DNA of 64,000 nucleotides from Limimaricola sp. (GTDB lineage: Bacteria > Pseudomonadota > Alphaproteobacteria > Rhodobacterales > Rhodobacteraceae): NCBI RefSeq assembly GCF_016125575.1, contig NZ_WGLM01000004.1:374501-438500 (forward strand), read 5' to 3'. Positions 17,164-24,923 of the stretch are shown here, in pieces (the stretch's first letter is position 1; the number at the start of each line of letters is the position of its first letter). The notes under the pieces were generated by a model. That model saw nothing but the letters and a program-made list of their open reading frames with translations. It was not told where the DNA came from and made no database searches. A program made the position numbers and the translations under genes.

Positions 17164-17786
17164 GCGGAAGACCTTTCAAAATCGGAGAATTGCTGCTGCG
17201 CGGCAAGGATGCGCAACGTCGCTGTTGCGACGCATAGCAGGCCGAAGAGCCATGACAGGGCCGAAAAGGCACCCGGAAACAAGCAGATCGCGACGAAGAA
17301 CGCGATCGTTTCCGACCCTTCCAACAGTCCGGCCGAGTAATAGAGGGTTTTGGCGCCTTGTGCCGAGGTTTCCAACCCACGCTTTTCGGCAAGGATCGCG
17401 TAGCCCAGAAAACTTGCGCCGTTGAAATAGAAGCTGGCCAAAAGGAACGCGCCCGCAGCGCCGTTGCCTGCAGGGTCGGCCCAGACAAAGCCCATCGGCA
17501 CCAGACCGTAAAACAGGAAATCGGACGCGATATCGAGGTAACCGCCGAAATCTGTCTTGCGCGTCGCGCGGGCCACCGCGCCGTCCAGCCCGTCCATCAG
17601 CCGACTGCCGGCCAGCGGCAACAGCGCCAGATGCGGCCAGCCCACGGCGATGCAAAGCGCCGTCAGCACCCCGAAACCCAACCCCAGAACGGTGATCTCG
17701 TCCGCGCCGGCCCCCCGCGCGGCCAGCAGTCGGCCCAGCCGGTTCAACGGCGGGTCGATCATCTTGCGCAGCGCGGCGTCGAACAT
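17160..17786 (-). CDS. ynjF: CDP-alcohol phosphatidyltransferase family protein, YnjF-like
   Basis: Membrane enzyme of 208 residues with about five or six hydrophobic helices. The catalytic motif reads D65, D68-G69, A72-R73, G81, D85, D89, i.e. DxxDGxxAR followed by GxxxDxxxD; the spacer between AR and G is seven residues rather than the textbook eight. Such enzymes join a CDP-activated lipid or alcohol to a second alcohol. ATG 17786 follows GGGAG. The upstream frame is unrelated. It is the promoter-proximal gene of the ynj-like operon; in E. coli ynjF also accompanies ynjBCD. Confidence 0.85.
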   Translation of the reverse strand: MFDAALRKMIDPPLNRLGRLLAARGAGADEITVLGLGFGVLTALCIAVGWPHLALLPLAGSRLMDGLDGAVARATRKTDFGGYLDIASDFLFYGLVPMGFVWADPAGNGAAGAFLLASFYFNGASFLGYAILAEKRGLETSAQGAKTLYYSAGLLEGSETIAFFVAICLFPGAFSALSWLFGLLCVATATLRILAAQQQFSDFERSSA

Positions 17787-17844
17787 TTTAGTCTCCCGTG
17801 GCGTATCGGCGTTTTCTCGCCCATCGCTGCCAGTCACGCAATTG

Positions 17845-17860
17845 CACAAACACCATTGTG
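17845..17860. promoter_or_regulatory. Inverted repeat in the ynj / nonulosonate divergent intergenic region
   Basis: CACAA-N6-TTGTG, a small palindrome 59 bases upstream of the ynjF-like start and about 100 bases before the Gfo/Idh start. It is AT-richer than its surroundings and is a possible operator for either direction. No protein can be assigned. Confidence 0.3.
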
Positions 17861-17959
17861 AGAGCGGGGGCGAATCCTGACACAATCGGCCCGGCCCGTT
17901 CGGTTGCGTCCGCGCCGCAGCCGTGAAAGATGGGCGGGCATCAGCAGGGGCAAGGGCAC

Positions 17960-18883
17960 ATGCGGATCCTCGTTATCGGCGCCGGTTCGATCGGGCGCCG
18001 CCATCACGCCAACCTCGGCACGCTGGGGGCCGAGGCCGTGCTGGTGCCTTTCCGTGCCTTCGCGGGCGAGCAGACGCTGGACGAGGTGACGCCCGACGCC
18101 GTGGTCATTGCCACCGCCACCCAGGTGCGCACATCGCCCATCGCGCTTTGCGCCGCGCGCGGCCTGCCCTTCTATTGCGAAAAGCCGCTGGCCTACGACG
18201 CCGGGGAACTGGCCACGATCGAGGCCGCCGCCGCCCCGGTGGCCGACCGCTCGATGCTGGGTTTCATGATGCGCTATCACCCGGCCTTTCGCGATCTTGC
18301 GCAGCGCGACCTGTCCGACATCTACCGTTTCAGCTTCGAGATTGGTCATGACGTGCGGCAATGGCGGGCCAACTGGTCGTTCGCGGCCAGCTATGCCGCG
18401 AAACCTGCAGGGGGCGGTGTCCTGCTGGACCTCTGTCACGAGCTGGACATGGCCGCCACGCTGTTTCCCGAGGCCGCCCTTGGCGCTGTCACCAGCCTTG
18501 GCCATGCGTCGTTTCCGGGCGTCGATTTTGCCACGCGGATCAACCTTGGCGCGGGTGGCACCGTGGCGATGGACTATCTCTCGCCGGTCAGCCTGCGCCG
18601 CATCGCGCTGCGCGGGACGGGCCAGTGCCATGACCTCGACCTGATCGCGGGGCGCATGGTTTCAGACACTGGCAAGGCCCCGCAGACCCGCGACATCGTG
18701 TTCGACCGCAACACCATGTTCCTTGACGCGATGCGCGATTTTCTTGCGCTGGTCGAGGGGCGGCAAACCTCTGACGTGGAACATCTGCCGCGCTTCGACC
18801 TGGCCCTGCCCGCGTGCCGGCTGATCGCGGCAGCCTGGCAGGTAAGGCAATTTGCCGGAGAGGTAGAGGGGGACTATCCATGA
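17960..18883 (+). CDS. Gfo/Idh/MocA-family oxidoreductase of the nonulosonate locus
   Basis: NAD(P)-dependent oxidoreductase of 307 residues. It opens with the Rossmann motif 'ILVIGAGSIGRRH' and carries the EKPLAYDAGE segment typical of the catalytic lysine. ATG 17960 is chosen because homology starts there and GGGGCAAGGG precedes it. It overlaps the CMP-sugar synthetase gene (ATGA). Homologues often accompany NeuA/NeuB genes in sialic/legionaminic loci, where their reaction is mostly unproven; a redox or tailoring step on the sugar is possible. Confidence 0.8.
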   Translation: MRILVIGAGSIGRRHHANLGTLGAEAVLVPFRAFAGEQTLDEVTPDAVVIATATQVRTSPIALCAARGLPFYCEKPLAYDAGELATIEAAAAPVADRSMLGFMMRYHPAFRDLAQRDLSDIYRFSFEIGHDVRQWRANWSFAASYAAKPAGGGVLLDLCHELDMAATLFPEAALGAVTSLGHASFPGVDFATRINLGAGGTVAMDYLSPVSLRRIALRGTGQCHDLDLIAGRMVSDTGKAPQTRDIVFDRNTMFLDAMRDFLALVEGRQTSDVEHLPRFDLALPACRLIAAAWQVRQFAGEVEGDYP

Positions 18884-19587
18884 TCATCGGCCATATCGGC
18901 GCCCGAAAAGGCTCCAAGGGCGTGCCCGGCAAGAACTTTCGCCCGATCTGCGGCAAGCCGCTGATCGACTGGTCGCTGGACCAGCTGTTCGCCAGTCCCT
19001 CTGTCGATGCCGTCGTGGTTTCGACCGATGACGAGGCGATCTACGAACACGCCATTGCCAGGGGCGCGCTGAAGATCGGCCTGCGGCCTGCCCACCTGGC
19101 CACCGACACGGCAGGCAAATGGGGCGTCTGGCAGCACGCGCAGGGCGCGGCCGAGGCGCTGACTGGGCCGGCGACGGCGTTTCTGGACCTCGACTGCACC
19201 TCACCCCTGCGCCTGCCCGAGGATATCGAGAACGCGCTGGCGCTTTTCGCCGACCAGCACCCCGACATGGTCATGTCCTGCTGCGAGGCGCGCAAGAACC
19301 CCTATTTCAACCTTGTCGAACCCGACGAGACGGGGGCGCTGCATGTCTCCAAACCCTTGCCCGGCGGCGTCGTTGCGCGTCAGCAGGCGCCGGTGGTCTA
19401 TGAACACGCGGCCTCGACCTATGTCGTCGATCCGGCCTACCTGAAACGCGCGAACAGTCTCTATGAAGGCCGGGTAATCCCCTACCTGATGCCGGCAGAG
19501 CGCTGCGTCGACATCGATTCGCCATTCGATTTCACTTTGGTGGAGTTCCTTCTGAAGACCCGCCTCGAGGAGCAGAAACATGACTGA
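18880..19587 (+). CDS. neuA: CMP-nonulosonate cytidylyltransferase (NeuA/LegF type)
   Basis: Cytidylyltransferase of 235 residues that activates a nine-carbon keto sugar with CTP. The nucleotide-binding motif is 'GARKGSKGVPGKNFRPICGKPLI' (residues 7-29; the usual RGGSKG has become RKGSKG). 'FLDLDCTSPLR' and the C-terminal 'VDIDSPFDF' match the metal and sugar sites. Start ATG 18880 overlaps the preceding stop; its stop overlaps the SDR gene by eight bases. Whether the sugar is Neu5Ac, legionaminic acid or a Kdn-like sugar is not resolved. Confidence 0.88.
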   Translation: MIIGHIGARKGSKGVPGKNFRPICGKPLIDWSLDQLFASPSVDAVVVSTDDEAIYEHAIARGALKIGLRPAHLATDTAGKWGVWQHAQGAAEALTGPATAFLDLDCTSPLRLPEDIENALALFADQHPDMVMSCCEARKNPYFNLVEPDETGALHVSKPLPGGVVARQQAPVVYEHAASTYVVDPAYLKRANSLYEGRVIPYLMPAERCVDIDSPFDFTLVEFLLKTRLEEQKHD

Positions 19588-20371
19588 CCAACTTGCCGGC
19601 CGCACCGTGTTCATCACCGGATCGGGTGGCGTTCTGGGCTCGACCTACGTGCGCCGGATGCTGGCCGAAGGGGCGCGCGTCATCGCGTCCGACCTTCCCG
19701 GCCACCGGGCCGACGCGCTGAAGGCCGCCCATGGCGAAAACCCCGCCTTCCGCTTCTACGACCTTGACGTAGGCGACGAGGCGCAGGTCACGGGCATTTT
19801 CCAGCGCATCCTGGCCGATGGCTGGCAGCCCAACGTCGTGCTGAACAACGCCGCCATCACGGGCGAGCTCTTGATGGGCGCGGGCAAGCCATTCCCCGAT
19901 TTCGCAGACACGTCCGTCAGCGACTGGGAACGCACGCTGCGCACCAACCTCACCGGCGCCTTCATGATTGCCCGGCAGATGGACCGCGACATCGTCGGCA
20001 AATGGCCCAGCACCCTGATCAACGTGGCCTCGATGTATGCGCTCAACGGCCCGCATCACCAGATCTACGAGGGGATGCCGTTCAAAAGCTTCTCGGCCTA
20101 TTCCACGACCAAGGCCGGGATTCATGGCCTGACGCTGTGGCTGGCGGGCTACTGGGCGAAACGGCAGGCGAGGGTCAACACCATCGCGCCGGGGGCCGTC
20201 TTCAACGGCCATTCGGACGAGTTCCAGCGCCGCGTGGGCGAGCTGATCATGGCCGGCCGCATGGCCCAGCCCGACGAGATTGCCGATGCCATGCTGTTTT
20301 TGTGCAGCGCGCAGGCGGGCTACATGACCGGACAGCTTGTCAACGTCGATGGCGGGTTCAGCGGCTGGTAG
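19580..20371 (+). CDS. Short-chain dehydrogenase/reductase of nonulosonate locus (PtmA-like)
   Basis: NAD(P)-dependent oxidoreductase of 263 residues with 'TGSGGVLG' cofactor motif near the N-terminus, catalytic Ser in 'NVASMYAL' and YSTTK as the YxxxK pair. It resembles the SDRs (PtmA) that accompany NeuA-type genes in Campylobacter and other flagellin-glycosylation loci, whose reaction is not settled. Third gene of the plus-strand unit Gfo/Idh, NeuA, SDR. Its 3' end overlaps the convergent GT30 gene by 14 bases. Confidence 0.85.
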   Translation: MTDQLAGRTVFITGSGGVLGSTYVRRMLAEGARVIASDLPGHRADALKAAHGENPAFRFYDLDVGDEAQVTGIFQRILADGWQPNVVLNNAAITGELLMGAGKPFPDFADTSVSDWERTLRTNLTGAFMIARQMDRDIVGKWPSTLINVASMYALNGPHHQIYEGMPFKSFSAYSTTKAGIHGLTLWLAGYWAKRQARVNTIAPGAVFNGHSDEFQRRVGELIMAGRMAQPDEIADAMLFLCSAQAGYMTGQLVNVDGGFSGW

Positions 20372-21644
20372 CCAGCAGGCGCGGCAGCGCGTCCAGCGTG
20401 CGTGCGACCGCGCCGGCATGGGCGGCAAGGAATGCCGTGGTGTCGGCGCTGGAAACAGGCTCTGACAAGGCGGAAATCAGCTCGGCACCGGTCTGAACCT
20501 GGCGGCAGACCCCAGCCTCTATCGCCTCTGCGGCCGGATATTCGATCGTGGTGATGTCCGGCCCGACGATCACCGGTTTGCCCAGCGACAGCGGCTCGAT
20601 GATGTTGTGGGAACCGCGCACGAAACCGCCGCCAACGACAACACGGTCGGCCATGGCGAGGTAGAAAAACATCTCGCCCAGGCTGTCGCCCAGCAGCACG
20701 TCGCAATCCGGCAGGTCACGCGGCGCAAGGGCGGTGTCGAAGGCCAGGCTGCGCCACGCCACCCGCAGCCCCGCGCCCGCCAGCAGACCCGCCACCGCGT
20801 CAAACCGTTCCGGCGCGCGTGGGACGTAGACGATCAGCGGCCGCCGGTCGGGCGGCAACGCCTTGATCGTGTCGATCATCAGGGCATCTTCGCCTTCCAC
20901 GATACTGGCAAAGGCCAGAACGCCATGCGCCGGTGCCAGCGCCGCCCGGGCCCGCAGCCCCGCCTGCACCTGTCCGACCGGCGGCGGCAGGTCGAACCGC
21001 AGCTCGCCCGTGACGGCGATGTTGCTCAGGCCCACGGCGGCAAAACGGTCCCGCTGCACCTCGGACTTGACCATCGCCCCGGCAAAGCCGCGCATGATCT
21101 CGCCGCGCAGCCCGTCGCGATCGCGGGCGAAGCTGCGCGCGGGAAAGATCGCGTTGGCCATGAACAGCGGCACGCCCGCGCGCCGCGCCTCCATGATCAT
21201 CACCGGCCAAATCTCGACCTCGATCACCAGGCCATATGCGGGTCTGTACAGGCGAAAGAAGCGGCGAAAGGCCCCTGACAGCTCGAACGGCACCCAGACG
21301 GAATGCAGGGTTCCGGCGGCGATCGGTGCCGAAAAAAGGGCCTGCGCCTCGCGCCGCCCGGCAGGCGTGAAATGGGTCAGCACCACGCGCTCGCCCCGTT
21401 CGAGAAGGGCACGGATCAGCGGTGCGGCGGCCCGCACCTCGCCGACCGAGACAACGTGGATCCAGACTGCCCCATCCAGACCCTGCGAATGCCCGAAACG
21501 CTCGGGCAGGTGGTGGGCGTAAAGGGGATCCTTCCGCGCGCGCAGGCGCAGGTAGACCAGCACCACCGGCAACAGCAGCACCCACGCCGCCCGGTAGGCC
21601 AGCAGGAAGAGGCGCAGACGGGGCGACGGGAAGTCAGCCATCAT
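20358..21644 (-). CDS. GT30-family glycosyltransferase, Kdo transferase-like (paralogue 1)
   Basis: 428-residue member of the WaaA/KdtA family: an N-terminal hydrophobic anchor, then 'IHVVSVGEVRAA', 'VIEVEIWPVMI' and the nucleotide-sugar half with 'GGGFVRGSHNIIEPLSLGKPVIVGP'. Family members transfer Kdo from CMP-Kdo to lipid A. The 'THxGEE'-like loop of typical WaaA is here 'SIVEGED'. It overlaps paralogue 2's stop by 8-11 bases, so the two are one operon. Either this or its neighbour could be the housekeeping enzyme; the other may use another CMP-keto sugar, given the locus. Start ATG 21644 or 21641. Confidence 0.85.
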   Translation of the reverse strand: MMADFPSPRLRLFLLAYRAAWVLLLPVVLVYLRLRARKDPLYAHHLPERFGHSQGLDGAVWIHVVSVGEVRAAAPLIRALLERGERVVLTHFTPAGRREAQALFSAPIAAGTLHSVWVPFELSGAFRRFFRLYRPAYGLVIEVEIWPVMIMEARRAGVPLFMANAIFPARSFARDRDGLRGEIMRGFAGAMVKSEVQRDRFAAVGLSNIAVTGELRFDLPPPVGQVQAGLRARAALAPAHGVLAFASIVEGEDALMIDTIKALPPDRRPLIVYVPRAPERFDAVAGLLAGAGLRVAWRSLAFDTALAPRDLPDCDVLLGDSLGEMFFYLAMADRVVVGGGFVRGSHNIIEPLSLGKPVIVGPDITTIEYPAAEAIEAGVCRQVQTGAELISALSEPVSSADTTAFLAAHAGAVARTLDALPRLLATSR

Positions 21645-22902
21645 GCAGCCCCATCAGCGCCAGAAGGTCCGCGGCCAGGGCGGTGACAGCGCCGGTCGCC
21701 TTGTCGGCCTCTGCCGCGGCATGGCGGGGCATCTCCCCCGGTCCCTGAAGCAAGGCCGCCAGCAGCGAGGGCGCATCCGCCACTTGCGCCGCGCCGCCGG
21801 CCGCATCCAGCGCGGCATAGTCCTGCGCGAAATGTCCGGTGTTTGGTCCGTGCAGCACGGCCGAACCGAGGCGGACCGCTTCCCATGGATTGTGACCCTG
21901 CACAGGCCCGAAACTGCCACCTATCAGCGCCATCGGCGCAAGACGATACCATAGTCCCATCTCGCCCATCGTATCGGCAACCAGTAAGCCGGTGTCGGCC
22001 CTCGGCACCTCGGCTGTTGATCTCAGGACGCCGGGCATCCCAGCGTTGGCAAGCACATCGGCCCCCCGCGTGGGCAGGCGCGGTGCAAGGATCAGCAAGG
22101 TGGCCGGGTCCCTGGCCAACAAGGTACGATGGGCCGCCAATGCGACAGCTTCGTCCTCGGCATGTGTGGCAGCGGCAAGCCAGAGGTGCCGCCCGGCCAG
22201 CGCTGCTTGCATCTGCCGCAGGGCGTCGGGATCGGCCAGCAACGGGGGTGCGGCAGGCTTCAGCGAGCCTGTGACCGCAATTTCCCGGCCGGCCAGTTGT
22301 CCGATGGCGGCTGCACTGGCCGCATCCTGCGCGGCGATCAGGCCGAACCGCGCCAGCAGGTCGGGGTAAATCCGCCCGGCGCGCTGCCTTTGTCGTAACC
22401 CGGTCGCGTCCATGCGTCCGTTGACCAGCGCCAGGGGAATACCACGCCGCGCCGTCTCGACGATCAGGCCCGGCCACAGGTCCTGCTCGGCCCAGACCGA
22501 CAGGTCGGGCCGCCAATGGTCGAGGAACCGCGCCCGTGCGCCGGGCGTATCGACTGGCAGGAACTGGTGAATGACGCCCGCGGGCCGATTCCTGTCAAAG
22601 GCCATGGCCGAGGTGCGCGCGGTTGATGTGACCAACACCTGCAAATCGGGGTTCTGCGCGCGCAGCGCCGCGATCAAACCGCGCAGCGCCAACACTTCGC
22701 CGACGCCCACAGCGTGCAGCCAGGCCAGCGGGCCCTCCGGCCGCGCGGCCGTCGCCTCGCCCAGTTTCTCGCGCCAGCGCGCCGGATCTTCCTTGCCGCG
22801 TGCCAGCCGCCGCCGCAGCAGGCCCGGTGCGGCCAGTGCCAAGGCATGCGTCGCCGCGACATAGGCCCGCAGGGCAAGCCCGGTTGGCGCCCCCCTAGGC
22901 AA
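21634..22902 (-). CDS. GT30-family glycosyltransferase, Kdo transferase-like (paralogue 2)
   Basis: WaaA/KdtA-type transferase of roughly 422 residues with 'WLHAVGVGEVLALRGLI', 'WAEQDLWPGLI', 'THAEDEAVALAAH' and 'GGSFGPVQGHNPWEAVRLG', closer to canonical WaaA than its neighbour. The start is uncertain: homology begins near 22880, an in-frame TTG at 22902 overlaps the neuC-like stop by eight bases, and an ATG at 22944 would lie well inside neuC. The preceding RBS for the TTG is weak. Transcribed with the NeuC-type gene. Function: transfer of Kdo or another CMP-activated ulosonate to lipid A or glycan. Confidence 0.8.
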   Translation of the reverse strand: MPRGAPTGLALRAYVAATHALALAAPGLLRRRLARGKEDPARWREKLGEATAARPEGPLAWLHAVGVGEVLALRGLIAALRAQNPDLQVLVTSTARTSAMAFDRNRPAGVIHQFLPVDTPGARARFLDHWRPDLSVWAEQDLWPGLIVETARRGIPLALVNGRMDATGLRQRQRAGRIYPDLLARFGLIAAQDAASAAAIGQLAGREIAVTGSLKPAAPPLLADPDALRQMQAALAGRHLWLAAATHAEDEAVALAAHRTLLARDPATLLILAPRLPTRGADVLANAGMPGVLRSTAEVPRADTGLLVADTMGEMGLWYRLAPMALIGGSFGPVQGHNPWEAVRLGSAVLHGPNTGHFAQDYAALDAAGGAAQVADAPSLLAALLQGPGEMPRHAAAEADKATGAVTALAADLLALMGLHDG

Positions 22903-24016
22903 TATCGTTGAACTCTTTCTGCAGACCGCCCGCCCAGAACCCATCGTCCTGCAACACCGTCACGAAATGCCCTGCCGCCGTGCCGCTGCCAAACGCGGTA
23001 TGGCGCGGATAATTCTTTCCCCACTCCTCGGCGAGGAAGCGACGAATGGCAGCATCGTCTGTGGCCGCAACCGCGAAAATAGAGTCTGCCTTGGCCCGGT
23101 TCGTCTGCCGCGTGCCGACATCCAGCGAAGGGATGCCCAGGAAAGGCGCCTCGCGCACCCCCGCGCTGGAGTTGCCCACCATGCAGGCCGCGTTCTTCAT
23201 CAGCTCGGAAAAATGTGCGAACCGCATCGACGGGATGACGCGGAACCGGTCCTGCGGCAGGCTGGCGATGACCGAAAAGATCGCCTCTGATCCGGGGTCG
23301 TTGTTTGGGGCGATCAAGACAAAGTTACGCCCCGATGCCGACAGCGTGCCATATAGCGCCGCAGCCTGCGCACCCATGCTGGACGCTTCGGACGTGACAG
23401 GGTGAAAGACGCAGATTCCATAGTCTGAAAAAGGGATTGCGTAGCGTCGCTTCACCTCGTCGATCGTGACGCCAGAGGGCCGCGAATGGAAGTCAAGCTC
23501 GGGTGAGCCGATGACATGAACCCGCGCCTCAGGCTCGCCCAGCGCCATGACCCGCCGCGCGGCGGCCTCAGAAGAGACGAAGTGGTGACTGGCGAGCTTC
23601 GTGTTGCAGTGGCGAAAGATCTCGTCGATCGTCCCCGATACCTCGCCGCCCTCGACATGGGCCGAGCGGATATAGTTCGTCGCGGCCACCAGCGCACAGG
23701 CCAGCGCCTCGACCCGGTCGCCATGCACGACGATCAGGTCGGGCCGGTGTTCGGTCACGAAATCGGAAAACCCTACCACCGTCTTCGCCAGGATCATGTC
23801 CTGCGGATCCCCCGGACGCTGGTTGAGAAACTCGTGCACGGTGACGCCGGGCATCCGCTGCACCTCGACCCTTGTCAGGCCGTAGCGGTCCAGAAGGTGC
23901 ATGCCGGTAACAAAGAACGACACTGCAAAGCCAGCATCGCGCGCCGCGGCGGCCAGCGGTTCCAGCTTGCCGAAATCCGCGCGGGTGCCGGTGACGAAAA
24001 GAATGCTGCGTGTCAT
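22895..24016 (-). CDS. neuC: UDP-sugar 2-epimerase (hydrolysing), NeuC/LegG type
   Basis: Cytoplasmic hydrolysing epimerase of 373 residues, converting UDP-GlcNAc (or a 4,6-modified derivative) to free ManNAc-type sugar plus UDP. Hallmarks: 'FVTGTRADFGKL' at the N-terminus, 'VVHGDRVEALACALVA', 'HVEGGEVSG' with the histidine/glutamate pair, and 'MVGNSSAGVREAP' in the UDP site. It heads the minus-strand unit with the two GT30 genes. No dehydratase/aminotransferase pair for a 2,4-diacetamido sugar is in the window, so simple UDP-GlcNAc is a plausible substrate. Confidence 0.9.
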   Translation of the reverse strand: MTRSILFVTGTRADFGKLEPLAAAARDAGFAVSFFVTGMHLLDRYGLTRVEVQRMPGVTVHEFLNQRPGDPQDMILAKTVVGFSDFVTEHRPDLIVVHGDRVEALACALVAATNYIRSAHVEGGEVSGTIDEIFRHCNTKLASHHFVSSEAAARRVMALGEPEARVHVIGSPELDFHSRPSGVTIDEVKRRYAIPFSDYGICVFHPVTSEASSMGAQAAALYGTLSASGRNFVLIAPNNDPGSEAIFSVIASLPQDRFRVIPSMRFAHFSELMKNAACMVGNSSAGVREAPFLGIPSLDVGTRQTNRAKADSIFAVAATDDAAIRRFLAEEWGKNYPRHTAFGSGTAAGHFVTVLQDDGFWAGGLQKEFNDIA

Positions 24017-24146
24017 GGATCAGTCCGGAATTGTCAGGCGATCCTACGCGCGCCGGGGGGGCGGGGCAATCGCCCCCGGGCGGTGGACAATCGCGGATGC
24101 GCCTCATAGGGTCCGGACGATCCGCAGCAGCGAAGGCGCCCCGCAA

Positions 24147-24923
24147 GTGACCCAGCCCCGTGTTGTCCTGTGCATGAAATGGGGCACGCTCTACCCTGCG
24201 GTTTACGTGAATGTCCTTTACCGCGCCTGCCGCGCCGCCATTACCGGCCCGTTCCGTTTCGTTTGCCTGACTGACAATGACGCGGGCCTGCTGCCCGAGG
24301 TCGAGGCGTTTCCGATCCCCGATCTGGGATTGACCGATTTCGACTGGAAGAAGGGCGGCTGGCCGAAGCTGACGGTCTTTGCCGCCGATCTTTACGGGCT
24401 GACGGGACGGGCCCTGTTCATCGATCTTGATACGGTCATCTGCGGCGGGCTGGACGAGATGTTCACCCATCCCGGTGAGATTGCAGTGATCGACACCGGG
24501 CCGAACTGGCGCGCGGGCCGGATTCAGGTGCCTCAAGTGGCGGGCACCGGCATCTTCGCCTTCACGCTGGGCGCCCATCCATGGATCGTCGAGAATTTCG
24601 CGGCCCGTCCGCAGCATTTCGTTCAGAAGTACCGGATCGAACAGATCTACCTGCAGGGCGAGTTCCCTGATCTTGCCTTCTGGCCGCTGCCTTGGGTCGC
24701 AAGTTTCAAGTATCACCAGCGCCGCCCGGTCGGCGTGGGCCTTGTCCTGCCGCCGCGCCCGCCGGCCCCGGCAACGAAGGTCATCGCCTTTCACGGCGAG
24801 CCACGCCCGATCGACCTGATCCGGCCCGGCATCTGGGGCATCGCGCCCAACGTCGGGCGGGGCAGGGTGGGCTGGATGGTTGATTACTGGCGCCGCTTCG
24901 GTGGCGACCCGGAGCGCGACTGA
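24147..24923 (+). CDS. Putative glycosyltransferase with DxD motif
   Basis: 258-residue protein starting at GTG 24147, twelve codons before the first ATG, because the segment VTQPRVVLCMKWGT makes the first beta strand of a GT-A fold. 'FIDLDTVICGG' around residue 95 supplies a DxD-type metal site; 'GTGIFAF' and 'VIAFHGEPRP' recall GT8-like and stealth-type bacterial transferases. Donor and acceptor are unknown. The stop overlaps the start of the GT29-like gene by one base (TGATG), so the two are coupled and probably act on the same glycan. Confidence 0.7.
   Translation: MTQPRVVLCMKWGTLYPAVYVNVLYRACRAAITGPFRFVCLTDNDAGLLPEVEAFPIPDLGLTDFDWKKGGWPKLTVFAADLYGLTGRALFIDLDTVICGGLDEMFTHPGEIAVIDTGPNWRAGRIQVPQVAGTGIFAFTLGAHPWIVENFAARPQHFVQKYRIEQIYLQGEFPDLAFWPLPWVASFKYHQRRPVGVGLVLPPRPPAPATKVIAFHGEPRPIDLIRPGIWGIAPNVGRGRVGWMVDYWRRFGGDPERD

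Noticed and set aside
17787-17959. Possible TPP riboswitch before the ynj-like operon
   Set aside because: The conserved CUGAGA thi-box core is absent.
21634-22944. ATG 22944 as the start of GT30 paralogue 2
   Set aside because: Would place 14 extra non-homologous residues inside the neuC coding sequence; TTG 22902 is preferred, although uncertain.
24053-24080. GC-rich inverted repeat between neuC and the DxD glycosyltransferase gene
   Set aside because: Formed from G and C runs in divergent leader DNA; no U tract and position upstream of both genes argue against a terminator.
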